Source of the DNA: Atrina japonica
Taxonomy: Eukaryota; Mollusca; Bivalvia; Pterioida; Pinnidae
Length of the DNA stretch: 64,000 bases
Assembly (NCBI GenBank): GCA_030159075.1
Contig: BROG01000153.1
Location: 778,501 to 842,500, forward strand
Direction of reading: 5' to 3'
In this document: positions 1 to 12,404 of the stretch, piece by piece
Layout: the number at the start of each line of letters is the position of its first letter
Position numbering within the stretch: position 1 is the stretch's first letter
Notes under the pieces: model-generated
The model's database searches: none
The model's input: only the letters and a program-made list of their open reading frames with translations
What the model was told of the DNA's origin: nothing
Position numbers and translations under genes: made by a program

Positions 1-380
1 AGAAACGTCACCGGTAATGACATGCCCCATAGTATTGTATTTGAAAGGAGATGAAGCACATGAACATGTGACAGTGTTGTGTAGAAGATGGTTGATGTCT
101 AGGCACTACAAAACCTGTTTGTAATTGAATAGCTTGGATGCGATGCAATGATCGCACCATCCCAATACATATGCTCAAAGTCATGCAGCTGTATACAGAT
201 TTCCATCCAGGACACTCAGATCAATTCAATTGAAATAAATAACCCAGTAACCAGGAAAATTTTAGGCCTACAAACGGGAGGCAGGGAATAGATCTAGAAG
301 TAATTGACAACCGACCCAATGCCGTCTACGGTGGAAAAGATATGTGCTCACCCGGGATTGCCAAAGTGATTCAAAAATCA
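1..380. other. No recognisable gene
   Basis: A frame is open from position 2 to about 136 on the plus strand and could be the tail of an exon from outside the window, but there is no convincing splice donor and no recognised domain. The rest is AT-rich sequence with no feature seen. Confidence 0.3.
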
Positions 381-486
<106 letters not shown>

Positions 487-592
487 TAATTATTTGCAGA
501 ATGTGATACACATTGACCTTGATGATCAGTTTTAGAACTCCTATAAAATATGAAGAATGATTTTTATTGTATGTTTTATTTTTTATTAACAG

Positions 593-1353
593 ACAACCAA
601 GATCGTCCCACATCCTCAGTCAACGCAGGTCGCGGACTTGAGCACCTATATTTTACCTTCATCCGAAAGTACTGCAAATGTTGAAAACTCTTCAAATTTT
701 ATCCCAGTTACAGTTACAGTGTCAGGTACATGACACCAAAGTCTTAATTTCAATACTGTTTACTTACAGGAAAAAGCTAATCCTGACTATTTATATATAT
801 ATAATCTTCAGTTGTAATATTGTTGATGATAATCATCACAATAGTGTCTATCATTAAAAAGAGACACAAGAGACAACACAACTAAACTAAAAATAGAAAC
901 CAATGCATAGCATTAGCAGGTGTTTATAGAGAGACATGTAAAGGAACAACTGTAAGTGAATGTGCATAACAAAATCATCTACAATATTTTTATCAAAATT
1001 TTCATGTTTTTTAGTCTCTATTGTAACCACCACCATTATTGTTGTAGTCATCATCATTATCATCATCAGAAGAAGAAGGTCATCTACAATTACTTATCCA
1101 ACCCAAGAGATCATTGTTGAATCACTTGCCATCATCGCCTTTATTTACTCCATCCTTGTTTTCTTCAATCAGTTCATCGGACAGTGTTATATTCAATGCA
1201 CCCACAGTAGCTGCTGTTTGCACATCATTAGCTTCTTTAGATCCATTTCAGCAACCTACGGATAGTATAGAGATGACCACATTTACTGACCGAAGAGTAA
1301 CGAGGTTTATGGCAAATAATTTGAATTTGAAATTGGACAATATCTCGGTGTAG
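593..1353 (+). CDS. Possible last two exons of a host gene of unknown function
   Basis: Exon 593-725 follows a pyrimidine-rich tract ending in AACAG and is followed by GTACAT. The second exon, 1070-1353, follows CATCATCAG. The first exon is open in one frame and leaves one base over; the second then continues open in the matching phase to a TAG at 1351-1353, so the intron (726-1069) is phase 1. The product would be a Ser/Thr/Pro-rich C-terminal tail of about 138 residues, low in complexity and without a recognised domain; it may belong to a nuclear or regulatory protein. The nearest AATAAA lies at 2148, beyond a tandem repeat. Phase agreement is the main support; a chance open frame is possible. 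Upstream exons would lie outside the window. Confidence 0.4.
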
Positions 1354-1493
1354 AGTTTCAGGAGAATGTTTTTTATGTTCATAAAAATTAATAGATGTGA
1401 AACAATCTCACGTAAACTCCCTCCCTTTTCTGGCTTTGTCACGTAAACACCCTTCCCCCTACCTACAAAGCCAGAGGGTATACAACAGGGACT

Positions 1494-2075
1494 TGTGATT
1501 TTGAGAATCTTTGTGTAAAGAGGGTACACAGCAGTAACTTGTGATTTTGAGACTCTTTGTATAAAGAGGGTATGCAGCAGGTACTATGATTTTGAGAATC
1601 TTTGTGTAAAGAGAGTATGCAGCAGGTACTATGATTTTGAGAATCTTTGTGTAAAGTGAGTATGCAGCAGTTACTTATGATTTTGAGAATCTTTTTGTAA
1701 AGTGAGTATGCAGCAGATACTTATGATTTTGAGAATCTTTGTGTAAAGAGAGTATGCAGCAGGTACTATGATTTTGAGAATCTTTGTGTAAAGTGAGTAT
1801 GCAGCAGGTACTTATGATTTTAAGAATTTTTTGTGTGAAGAGGTTATAAAAGATATATAGAGCATTGTGAAAGTTAATATACACTTTTTGTAATTCATTT
1901 TACAAATCTTGTCAAGGTTATCATAAATCTTGTAAAGAAACAAGAATGATAAAGCGGGGACTCATGATTTCAAGAATTTTTGTGTGAATAGGTGTACAGC
2001 AGGGATTTGTGATTTTGAGAATCTTTGTGTAAAGAGGGTACACAGCAGTGATTTATGATTTATTTTACAAAACTT
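1494..2075. repeat. Tandem repeat, about 45-bp unit
   Basis: At least eight imperfect copies of a unit containing GATTTTGAGAATCTTTGTGT, spaced about 45-47 bases apart from 1494 to 1840. Two outlying copies lie at about 1965 and 2010. Units alternate between AAAGAGGGTACACAGCAG and AAAGTGAGTATGCAGCAG variants. If the gene at 593-1353 is real, this array lies in its 3' UTR. Confidence 0.85.
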
Positions 2076-2609
2076 GTCAAGCAACATGGCTGTTATTGTT
2101 TTTGTGTTATCATAAATCTTGTAAAGAAACAGAATGATGTTTATTTTAATAAAATATTTAAAACTTGTGAATGTGTTACCTATTTATTGACTTTTCAGAA
2201 AACTTAAACGAGATACAATGATAGAAACAGTTAAATTGATCAACGTTAATAAACCTTAAAGGACTATATAAATTGATATGATGGCATTTGACCATAAATG
2301 TAATAAAGTTCATATGCACTATAAAAAAAACTAGCTGAAAACAGAACAGTAGAATTGAATGCTTCATGGTTAAAGGGAAATAATTCAGATAAATATTGTG
2401 GATATCACATTTCTCAGTTAAGCAGTAGATATGTTGGAATCTTCAAATTTAAAAACATGTAAGATCAAAAGTTTCTTGTGAAAGATAAATAGTGATAAAC
2501 AGCTCTTCTCATTTTCTCCTCATATTCATATAATTGCCATAGAATTAGAAAACGGTCAACGGGAAACAACTCCAATTACAATGAAGGGTTTTTTATTTCA
2601 ATGGATGCA

Positions 2610-2666
2610 AGCATATATATATATATATATATGTATAAATAGTATATATTTATATTGGTAGAGCAT

Positions 2667-2725
<59 letters not shown>
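2610..2725. repeat. (AT)n microsatellites
   Basis: Two AT runs separated by about 40 bases. Confidence 0.95.
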
Positions 2726-2728
<3 letters not shown>

Positions 2729-2769
2729 AAATAAAAAACCCTTTATACAACAAATGTATGATTTGAGAA

Positions 2770-2960
2770 AAGAAAAATTAAAGGTTGTAATTAAAGTTGT
2801 TTCCCTTTGACCGTAGTCTGCTGATCTGACAAATTAAAAGCTCCTCAGTTACATGCGTGAAGAGCTGTATATATATATATATATGTATGTATGTATCAGA
2901 TCAGCAGACTACGGTCAAAGGGAAACAACTTTAATTACAACCTTTAATTTTTCTTTTTGT
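2770..2960. repeat. Long inverted repeat (hairpin)
   Basis: Arms at about 2771-2830 and 2898-2960 are nearly perfect reverse complements of about 60 bases, containing TTTCCCTTTGACCGTAGTCT and its complement. The loop includes a short AT run. A third, partial copy lies at 2551-2585. This looks like a foldback or MITE remnant. Confidence 0.8.
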
Positions 2961-3084
2961 CAAATTATACCTGTGATGTATAAAGTTTTTCTTTTCAGGT
3001 TTCAGGTGAGGTGCATCGTTCGAGACTCAAAAATAGCAAAGTGATCACGAGAGAATTAGCCGAGACTTGGATTTATTGAACGGT

Positions 3085-5375
3085 ATGGCAGATAATGACA
3101 ACGACAGAGAAGAGCCCCCGTGTAAGAGACATAAACAGGATGTATCAACAAACGAACCGCAGAGTAGGAAGAGCCCCGCTGCCGCTGCCGTGACGGATCT
3201 GCAGAATCCATAGGACCTATCATCCGGACAGCCAATCCCGGGTCCCAGTAATAGCGGACGACTGAAGTACGATTTCTGTAAGGTCGGACAGAGGACGTTC
3301 AACAACAAGGTGGTAGACAGACATTACAAAGTGGACATACGACCTAACAAAAAAAAGGAACAAAGTTGTCAGACCTTCATGAGCAGTTGCAGGACATGTT
3401 TGATGGCGTGCTCGATTCGACCAGAGAAGGACTGCAAGGGTCCGACCTCGGATCGTGCATCACGACGCTCTGACCAACCCTATATTCGTGTCGTTAAGAC
3501 CTATGAATCGCCTTTCAGGGAAAACGGTAATGGATCATGTCGAACCGGTACTCACCAGTCACGAAAATTTGCCCATGAACGAAACGTTTCACGTCCACGT
3601 CGGCACCATGGAACTACCCAAAAGTGGGGCTAAAAGTTTACCTATCAATGGTCTTTGGGGTCCCGATAGCTCTCTGGATAAAACGAGATCCATCTTGGAG
3701 ATCGTCAACGACGACCTGACCTGCATGGTAAGAGCGATTGCCATGGCTTATCTGGCTGCGAATGCCGTCACCACGGCAGAATGGCATGACCTCAACATCA
3801 ACAATAGTCAATCCATGGAAAAACGCATCTCAGACACCGGGAAATGCCCGCAGTGGTTCTACACCGATCTAAAATGTGAGAAAAAGGTACACAGACAGAC
3901 CGCTCTGACCATGGAACTGTGTCGGCGAGCAAACGTGACGACCCATCGGCAATTGACCCTAGGCGACATCGAAGATTTCGAAAACGTGTTCGACGTTGAC
4001 GTATTGGTAGTGGATTCCAGAGTAGGTAACAAGTTAATTCGGGTTCCGAAAGAGGAAGAAGAAGAAGAAGAAAGAAACGTGTGGCAGACACTATACTTGT
4101 ACCAAGTGGAAAATGAAGCGGAGTCGCACTTTCACGCCATCATCAATATTTGCAGCTTCTTTGGACAAGGTAAATTTTGCAGCCGTTGTCTCAAACAGTA
4201 CAAAGATTTGCATCAATGTCAGTCCGCCTGTTTCGCCTGCAAGTGTAAAACCGAATGTCTATGGGGGACCAGATGAGTTGCAGGTCGTGTCACGTGACAT
4301 GTCGGTCTTGGGATAGCTTTCGAAGCCTACTCGAAGGCAAGCCGGGGAAAGAACGATGTCAACGATGGTGGAAATGTTCCACATGCAAGTGAACGTTAGA
4401 CCGGAGAAAGAGAAATCCCGAACTTCACGTCTGCGGGGAGTGGCACTGTCTATGTTGCGACCAATACGTAGACGAACGTCATCAATATAAAAATTTCAGA
4501 TACCAAAGTATAAATCAATAGAATGTCCAGGACATAGATACAAATCCGGTAAAAATGGACAAACACGGAGCTCTGGAAACCAAGAGGTGGGATCAGGTGC
4601 CATGGAGGAGTAAGCATCCCCTGTCGACCGGTCACACCCGCCGTGAGTCCACAGTGAAGTCCAATGAAACAAGTGAGGAGTGTATCCTCGTCACAATTGG
4701 TACAGACGTCTCAACAACCGCAAACGAAAAGGCAACTCAACATTTCACTTAGTGAAACAGAGTAGTCGCAAACAAGACTATTAAACCGACCGTAAAATTT
4801 GCGGAACGTTGACATTAAACGCGGTTTTCGATATCCCTGTGTCAATAATTTGTCAGTGAGTAGTTTACCTTTGTATATGAAATCTTCATTTGTTGTGCAC
4901 GCCCTGGCATATCGGATCATTTGTGAAATATAAACTCCATATGCGGGTGACTGAGGGATATTACTACTTAAATGTGGAAAATGTAACATCAGAGCCACCG
5001 AAAGTAAGGACTCGGAACCGCGTTTCATCTTCTTCGACTTCGAATGCACACAAGACGATCGGATGGTGAAGTGCAAGGAAGGGTATGCCCTGCGGCGTAA
5101 TGCAGACGTCCTAGAAATGCCGTGTGCCAACTGACTCGATGGATCGACTTTGCAACAAAAAGATCACATCATCAAGGAGACGAAATTTGTCGATTCTCTT
5201 CTCGCCCAAGTGCCCTCGTAGGGATATGCTGCCAGAAACAACTACAGTGACGTCTCCAATCAGTGGCTGGAATGGTGTATAGAACAAAATCGAAGGGTCG
5301 GGCATCCCATGTTCATCTCTGAACGACGGGGAATACCGCTTACCGGGAACTAGGTATTGTTTGGACCATTACCAA
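3085..5375 (+). pseudogene. Decayed protein-primed DNA polymerase B (Polinton/adintovirus type), first lineage
   Basis: The family copies linear DNA using a terminal-protein primer. The remnant starts at the ATG at 3085 with a hydrophilic, basic leader, has an in-frame stop near 3213, and shifts frame near 3380. Its best stretch is 3455-4276, which ends in a Cys/His-rich segment (HFHAIINICSF, CSRCLKQY, CFACKCK) like the N-terminal region of Polinton polymerases. More Cys motifs follow to about 4485, then a dispersed repeat interrupts. The Exo I motif FFDFECTQD lies at about 5034-5060. Exo II and III are missing. The QWLEW segment that normally sits between the exonuclease and polymerase parts lies near 5265; motifs A, B and C are absent. 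It differs clearly from the polymerase at 29-33 kb, so it comes from a second, older element. Confidence 0.8.
4484..4980 (+). repeat. Dispersed repeat family A, full-length copy inside the PolB remnant
   Basis: About 490 bases, starting near TTTCAGATACCAAAGTATAA and ending near CTTAAATGTGGAAAA. It recurs in this window at about 7880, 15905, 17225, 18345, 42220, 45075 and 63870, in both orientations. The polymerase reading resumes right after it, so it is an insertion. No TIR, poly(A) tail or coding sequence was found that would place it in a known class. Confidence 0.8.
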
Positions 5376-6704
5376 TAACCACCATTGCCAATAACCGAAC
5401 CCAATACGGCTTACGAATTTCATCAAATTCATCCAAGGGTTTTGTTGCAAGTCTACCAAACTCTCTGAGGAAAAAATTAACTGGTTCATTTGATGATGCT
5501 GCTGATGTTGATCATACAACACCAGAGAAACCACATTGGAAGCATCTTAAAGGTAACAAACATGCCATGAAAAAAACAAGGAAAGTGGAACTTGGATGGT
5601 TAAATTTTGATACAACAACACAATCTTTCAAGCAAAGTCGAAAGGAAAAAAGTTGCGGGACAAGAAAAGTTCATGTCCCAAAGGAGGCAACAAAAGATGT
5701 CTTGATGGAAAAAGCTAGGAAGTTTTCTTTCCAAAAGGAAAATTTAAGTTAGGACAACTTAAAGATTTTGTACTTGAACTTCGTGATTTCTCAGAGGATG
5801 TCATGATATCCACAGAAACTGTTTCTGGCATGTACTTAACCACAGGTTTGCCGTTATTAAGATTTTTCTTGGCAACAAAGCCAATTGATCATTTCCAGAC
5901 CACTTCTGAATCAACAAGTCCAATACTATATTCACATGAGAGTGACAAGTCCATCAGAGTTTCAGATTTCAGCATGATTGGAAACCAGGATGTAGAATCA
6001 GTGCAAGATACCTTTACAGAGAATGAAAACAGTGTCCTTATGTATATGATCCTATAGAGTTTGATGGAACCCTAAAGGTACCACCTTTAGTAAGCCAAAC
6101 TCAGACATTGGACATATAACCATCATACTTGTCATCTGTTAATGAGAATCCATATCAATCTACAGATCTTGACAGCTTCATTGGAGACATTTGTATCTGT
6201 TGACTTTCATAATGAAGTCCTTGTGCCTGTATTGGATAATTCATTCATACAATCTTGTGCAGACTTTGCCACCACTTGAAATGAATATACACAGGGGAGC
6301 AATGTCATTCATGGAACTGATAAGTTATTTCAAAGATGAAAATATTGCCCTCAGGCAACTGGTTATCAGTCGAATACATCCTAACGGAGAAAAAGAGATG
6401 GCAGAAGTCACTGGTGGGTCTTGCGTGATCTTGACACCAAATTCTTGAGTGAATTTTATGGGCGCTGCACTATGGGGATAATGCCAACATTACGACATGA
6501 TTTCGCTGAAGATGAATGGAAAGCCGTGGCAAGAATTTTATTACATGGCTACACTTTTGCAAATTATTGGTCAGTGCAGCTTTCACAAACCTTTCTCCAG
6601 CATTGTATCTATCCAGATGAAAAACTAAAATCAGAAGATCTTCTTGCTGATTTTTATATGTATGTATCCTTGCTTGACAGTCCAGGGAATAACCCTATAT
6701 AGAG

Positions 6705-7285
6705 TTGTTACAGAAAATAACAAACGCGTGTTATTCTGAAAATGTATAGATGTTATATCTATTGAAAGTGTAACATGCAATAACACATGGATGTTATTGT
6801 AGAGAGTTTTTCATATTGTTGGGATTTTAATCCTTAGCAATGTTTTTCAGTGCATACTAAATTATGGCTAACATTCCATGGACTTCACAGAACATGCTTC
6901 AGTAAAAATATTATATGTGCAAAAGTCTGAAAGATGTGGTTTTATCTTTTGTAATAACAGAGCATAGTTATTACAGAAAGATTTTAACTTCCTGTAACAA
7001 CAAACATGTGTTATATTCATTTTACTAAACCTTACATCGGTTTAAAATTTTTGCTCATTAAATTTTCATTCTTGCTATGAAAATATTTTGATGCCAAGAA
7101 AAAGAGATATCAAACTTTTGAATGTCTTCATTGTGAAAAGTACATGATAACACATATATGTTATTGTATGGGACATATTTTCCTGTAAGATATAACAGAT
7201 ATGTGTTATAACAGGTTTGATAAAGAAAAGGGAGATTACCCATGTTTGTCCCACAATAACACATATCTGTTATTTTTCTGTAAAA
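6705..7285. repeat. Cluster of short palindromes of the type ATAACAYATNTGTTAT
   Basis: About seven dispersed copies of an 18-22-base palindrome, for example ATAACACATATCTGTTAT near 7257 and AATAACACATGGATGTTATT near 6779. They lie between pieces of the HECT-like pseudogene, where an intron or insertion would sit. Confidence 0.6.
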
Positions 7286-7424
7286 ATTGTATAGCGTTAT
7301 ACCCTGGACTGCTTGACAAGGAAACAATTTCAAAGGCAATTGACAACTATGAATCTGTAGAATTTGGTGATGTTCTAGATGCATTAAGTATGCATGATTG
7401 TAAATCTACACCTACATCTGATAA

Positions 7425-8518
7425 GGGCTATTCCAGAAAAAAAATGTCTCCTGGGGGCAGAACGCCCATGGAATTTAGAAGTATCACCAATGAATTTTTA
7501 ATTAAAAACTACCCCCAACTACTTTATAATTTTGGTAAAAAAAACCACCAACAAATTTAAATAAAACTTGTTTTTTCATAGATTTAATCTTATATAGCTT
7601 TTGCCTTTTATTGCAATACAGTGGTCAAGACAATGCATGTTAGTGGTGTAACTGTACATCAATACAACAATATATTGGTATTTTATTTTCGCTGCTAAGA
7701 TATCCTTATTACCTTTTGTTTTTCCGATGCCATTTTCTGATTTTTTTTTCACTTTCACTTTGAAGACTACCAACACATAGATGGTAAAAACGGTAAAACG
7801 ATTGCAGCATACATTGGCAGAGTAAACTTTTTCCTTTTTACTTTTTCCTGAATATCAAATTTATATTGCAACGCCAAAGAATTGTTCAGAGGTCCGTGTT
7901 TGTCCATTTTTACCGGATTTGTATCTATGTCCTGGACATTCTATTGATTTATACTTTGGTATCTGTAAACTTTTCCAGGCCACTTCTGGCCAGGAACATG
8001 ACAATGTCAACCTCTACCCAGGAGGGCGCCACTTTTTCGGATTAAATCAGTACAAAACGAATATCTATTTTTATGAACAAAGTTCACTAATACATATGGT
8101 TTTTCGCTCTATAATTTTTAAGATGCCAGTGTTTAATCGATAAAACAATTTTGTATAAAAATATAACTGTAAAATAACGAAAATAATAGGGATAAAATAA
8201 AGCGTGTTTTATCATTTTCATACAAAGCGATCCGTAAAATGCAATTACCGACCGGAAAATATGAAAGAGAAAAGATACGAAATTATACAAATATGTGACT
8301 GGGGACTGATAAAACACAACGAGACGTTAATCACCGATGAAGGCAGTGCAGGGCCTAATGTTCATTTCAAAATCAGTATTGACCCCGCTCCCAATGCATT
8401 TTTTTTTTCTTTATTCATAACCCAACCAGCACATTTTAAATGGAATTTTCCCCCATCAATACATTTTTTTAATCAATGGCGTTCTGCCCCCAGGAGACAC
8501 TTTTTTCTGAAATAGCCC
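7425..8518. mobile_element. 1,094-bp TIR element with TAA target duplication (PIF/Harbinger-like, non-autonomous)
   Basis: The left end GGGCTATTCCAGAAAAAA and the right end, reverse-complemented as GGGCTATTTCAGAAAAAA, form inverted repeats. These extend with few changes through a segment containing GTCTCCTGGGGGCAGAACGC. TAA flanks both ends (7422-7424 and 8519-8521), as expected for PIF/Harbinger. Removing the element joins the HECT-like codons on both sides (ending TSD, then ...NTKAILLEIAHKE). It has no transposase ORF and contains a fragment of dispersed repeat A at about 7880-7970. Confidence 0.8.
7880..7970 (-). repeat. Dispersed repeat A, partial
   Basis: Minus-orientation fragment containing TTTACCGGATTTGTATCTAT and the CCTGGACATTCTATTGATTT block, inside the Harbinger-like element. 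Confidence 0.75.
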
Positions 8519-8690
8519 TAATACCAAAGCCATTCTTTTGGAAATCGCACATAAGGAGATCATTTAAACACCTACATTTATCAGCAATTGCTGGAAAGAC
8601 GTGTTTTCAGCTTTGAACATCAGAAAACCCCAGTTACATCAACTGTATGAACATTTTGCCCTGTGGCACACACTTGTGCATGTTTGTTTC

Positions 8691-9605
8691 GGCTGCCAAA
8701 GTCTTATGAAAGTTTTATGAATTTCCATGCTGAATTTGATAATATATTTAATACATGTACTTACATCTGATGTATGGCTTATGGACATTGTGTGAATCTA
8801 AAGATTCAATTCAAAATTGATCATTGAAACTTTTACACCATTTTGTGTAAACAATTTATCTGAGCATCACAACGTCAGGAATCTCATATGTGCAAAAGGC
8901 ATACAATACATGTGTATTATATACATCCATACTTATATGAAAAAAAATGACAAAGATTTATTTTAAACACAATAACTGATAATGTTTCAAAACTTTGTTA
9001 TTTTCTCTTCTTTGATATTACAGGTTTGTTTATTTACATATATTACTCAATGCTGTAATAGTGCTTACATGTAGAACAGTTATGAATTTGCTTTCAGTGC
9101 AAGCCATACAGATTTGTAAATGTTCTGTACTGAGCATAGTTTTATGAATATAAAATAACCGATTCATGCTTTGAACCTTTGTTTCAGCTTCCCTACATAC
9201 TGATTACTAAGTTACCAGAAACTACTTTTGATGCCTTATTTAAATCTGCAAAAAACAAAAAGTTTTTTTCACTCCCCAGTATATCTAGTATGGATTTCCA
9301 GATTAACAGATTTGTATTTTCCTTATATATTGCACATTTATAATTTGCATTACTTGTGCTTTAGAATATAAATTCTAATTTACTTGTGTAAAATACAGTG
9401 TAGTAGAATACAATCATTTTATTTTTTTAGCAATGGTTTTAGCTAAATGTACTCAGCCCATATTGATCAAGAAATATTCAGTAATCCAGACTATTAAGAA
9501 TTTTAAAGCTAGGCATGGAAAAATACCAAAGTACCAGTATAACATTTTCTTGACTATGCAATCATGCAAAAGTCTTTTTTTATTATCATGAATAAATGTC
9601 TCTTG
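8691..9605. other. No gene recognised
   Basis: AT-rich sequence without a convincing ORF or repeat. A pyrimidine tract ending TTTCAG at about 9187 could be an old splice acceptor of the HECT-like gene, but the following 40 codons were not recognised. Confidence 0.4.
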
Positions 9606-9609
9606 ATTT

Positions 9610-10960
9610 TTAGCCTACCGTCAACGGATGGTGAGCTATTGATATGGCCCTGCATCCGTCGTCAGTCCGTCGTCTATCCGTCCGTCCTGAACAACACTTG
9701 TTACCGCTATTTCTCAGAAAGGACTAAAGGTATCTCCTTGAAATTTGATAGTTCCCCTTGAGGTCTAGTTGTGCATATTACATTTTCAGAGAGATCGGAA
9801 TTCAACATGGCCAACAGGGGGCCATCTTGGATTTTGACCAAAGGAAGTTTGTTACCGTTACTTCTCATAAAATGCTGAAGGGATCTACCTGAAATTTGAC
9901 ATGAAGGATACCCTTGAGGTCTAGTTGTGCATATTACATTTTGAAAGAGATCGAAATCCAACATTGCCGACAAGGGCCGTCTTGGATTTTGACCAAAGGA
10001 AGCTTGTTACCGCTACTTCTCAGAAAGTACTGAAGGGATCTACTTGAAACTTGACATGAAGGTTCCCCTTGAGGTCTAGTTGTGCATATTACATTTTCAA
10101 ATAGATCGATATCCAACATGGCCGATAGGTGGCCATCTTGGATTTTGACCAAAGGAAGTTTGTTACCGCTACTTCTCAGGAAGTACTGAAGGGATCTACT
10201 TGGAATTTGACATGAAGGTTACACTTGATGTCTAGTTGTGCATATTACATTTTCAGAGAGATCAGAATCCAACATGGCCGACAGGCGGCCATCTTGGATT
10301 TTGACCAAAGGATGTTTGTTACCGCTATTTCTCAGAAAAGACTGATGGGATCTCATTGAAATACATCAAGATTTCCCTTAAGATCTAGTTGTGCATATTG
10401 CATTTTCAGAGAGATTGGAATCCAATATGGCCGATAGGTTGCCATCTTGGATTTCGACCATAGAAAGTTTGTTATTGATATTTCTCAAAAAGGACTGAAG
10501 GGATTTCCTTTAAACTGGACATGAAGGTTTCCCGTAAGGATTAGTTGTGCATATGACATTTTCAGAGAGATTGGATTCCAACATGGCTGATAGGTGGCCA
10601 TCATGGATATTGACAATGGAAGCATTTATTTCTCGGAATGTACTGAAGGAATCTTTTCGAAATTGATTATAGGGGTTCCTTCTGAGGTTTAAATATGCGT
10701 ATTACATTTCCAGAGAGATCAAAATCCAAGATGGACACCTGTCGGCCATATCGAATTCCATTCTTTCTTAAAATGTAATATGTTCAATTCAAGTTCAGTT
10801 TCGTTATAATCTTGTGAAAAAAAGTATTTCACAGAAATATGGATTTAAGTTCAAATTCAATGTTGAGACACAAAGTAAGAGAAAAGAACAGTCTGTCATA
10901 GATCAGACATAGAACATTCCAGGGTGGGCACAAAGATCCCTCAGGGATCTCTTGTTTTCA
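9610..10960. repeat. Tandem repeat, about 154-bp unit
   Basis: Seven imperfect units start near 9697, 9849, 10005, 10158, 10317, 10470 and 10625. Each carries TGTTACCGCTAYTTCTCAG, GTCTAGTTGTGCATATTACA and GCCATCTTGGATTTTGACCA. A CGTCGTCAGTCCGTCGT-type leader lies at about 9655. At the other end, about 10940, a short palindrome AGATCCCTCAGGGATCT follows. This type is familiar from mollusc genomes. The minus-strand ORFs over it are artefacts of the repetition. Confidence 0.85.
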
Positions 10961-11309
10961 TAAGCAGTTAGTGAAATATTACTTTAAACTTGTAATTTAA
11001 GTTGGATAACTATTGTTCAATTTTGATGATGTGTAAATTTTTATTCCTCTGGCATCAAAGAGGGGCTATATTGGTCAATATGTTTGTATTTCTGTAACTT
11101 TGTCTATTTGCAACATTTTTGTTTTCATCTTATGGGTTCCATAACTTAGTTTTTCCCGTCAAATACAAAACTGAGTATGAAGTTTTATATCAATAAGATC
11201 TAGGATTTGTATGAATAGACATTGTCATTTTGTTTTGATTTCTTTGATTTCCTCCCCTTTGGTTTGTTATGCAGCATTTATTCGTGTGTTATACATGTGA
11301 AGAAATGCT

Positions 11310-11692
11310 TTTGTGAGAACATTTGCTGAAATCTAATTTTTTGAATTTTTCATGACAGCAAAAAGGAGAGGAGTCATTTTTTCACACTGTCAGCTTGTCG
11401 AGTTGTCTTGCAAAACACAGTAGGTATTGCAAGTACATTTCTGCAAGGTTCTCAACAAAGTTTGTGTTTTTGACAATATCAGCTAATGTGTGGATCAGGG
11501 TGGGGCAAAATAGGTCTCAGGTGGTAGCCTTCTGAAAATCATCTCCAGATTTGCTGCATGGATCAAAAAACTAATTTTGCATCGGTGTGATCTACATGTA
11601 CATACGACAAGCTGACAGTGTGAAAAATTACCCTCCTCCTTTTTGCAGTTATGAAAAATTCAAAATAATTAAATTTCAGCAAAATGTTCATG
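11310..11692. repeat. Inverted repeat pair, arms about 90 bp
   Basis: Arms at about 11310-11402 and 11603-11692 share ACTGTCAGCTTGTCG and its complement, the CAAAAAGGAG block and the TTTGCTGAAATCTAATTTT block. A third, degraded arm lies at 11875-11940. Probably a MITE or foldback element with a decayed neighbour. Confidence 0.65.
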
Positions 11693-12404
11693 TATGTATG
11701 AATTTAATTTGTTATTTTTGTAGAAATTGGAAAATTAATTTTTGACACATTTTGTATGTTTTTTCATTGATTTTTGTATTATTTCTTTGATACCCATCCC
11801 TTTGATTCAATATAATGCATTAATTTACATGTATTTGTTTTAGCTGTAATTGCATGTTGAAGAAGAAATGCTTTCATGAGAGAATTTTGCTGAAATCTAA
11901 TTTTATGAATACTTTAAGACTGAAGCTGTCAGCTTGTCCTTCGATACTGAGGAAGAATTTTGACCAAAGTCCTGAAACAATTCTATGATTTTTGGCCAGG
12001 TTGGCTAAGGGATTGATCAAGGGTGGAGCAAAATAGCTCTCTGCGGTACCCCTCCTTAAAAATCTTTTTTTTTTCCAGAACCACTGCACAATTTGAAAAT
12101 CTAATTGCATCTGATTGATTTACATGGATTTGACAAAACGTGTTCAAAATCAAAGTTCTGATATCGGAATAGACATGTTAACAATCAGTTTATCTTTTGA
12201 ACCTAACTTGTAAACCATCAGCCTCAGGAATGTAGTCTATCACCAAAATGATGTGTCTGGTTACCATTTAGACAGTTAAGTTAATATCCCCTTGTGACGA
12301 ATCGCCGGGGGATATAGGGATCTGCCGGTATGTACTATATTTGCCTGGAGTATAACTCTCAGACCATGCATGATCATTTCATCAAACTTCATACACGTCA
12401 AGAC

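Larger units (their letters stand above)
5385..8690 (+). pseudogene. Decayed HECT-like (G2E3-related) gene
   Basis: Open pieces at 5385-5752, 5755-6057, 6290-6702, about 7310-7420 and 8522-8690 follow the order of a protein family common in fish and invertebrate gene sets. It has a basic segment followed by KVELGWLNF, a segment with LGQLKDFVLELRDFS, then VTGG, FLSEFYGRCTMG, TLRHDFAEDEWKAVARIL, and finally AILLEIAHKEII. These match the degenerate HECT-type C-terminal region of G2E3-like proteins, from memory of the family. Frameshifts and stops separate the pieces, an AT-rich stretch (6705-7300) splits them, and a transposon (7425-8518) interrupts them. The ubiquitin-ligase assignment is by family only; the catalytic cysteine region was not found. 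Confidence 0.6.

Noticed and set aside
1494..1884. CRISPR-like array
   Set aside because: Units are directly adjacent imperfect repeats without unique spacers, and the DNA is eukaryotic.
9707..10152. Minus-strand ORFs of 88 and 72 codons
   Set aside because: They lie in the 154-bp tandem repeat and repeat with its period.
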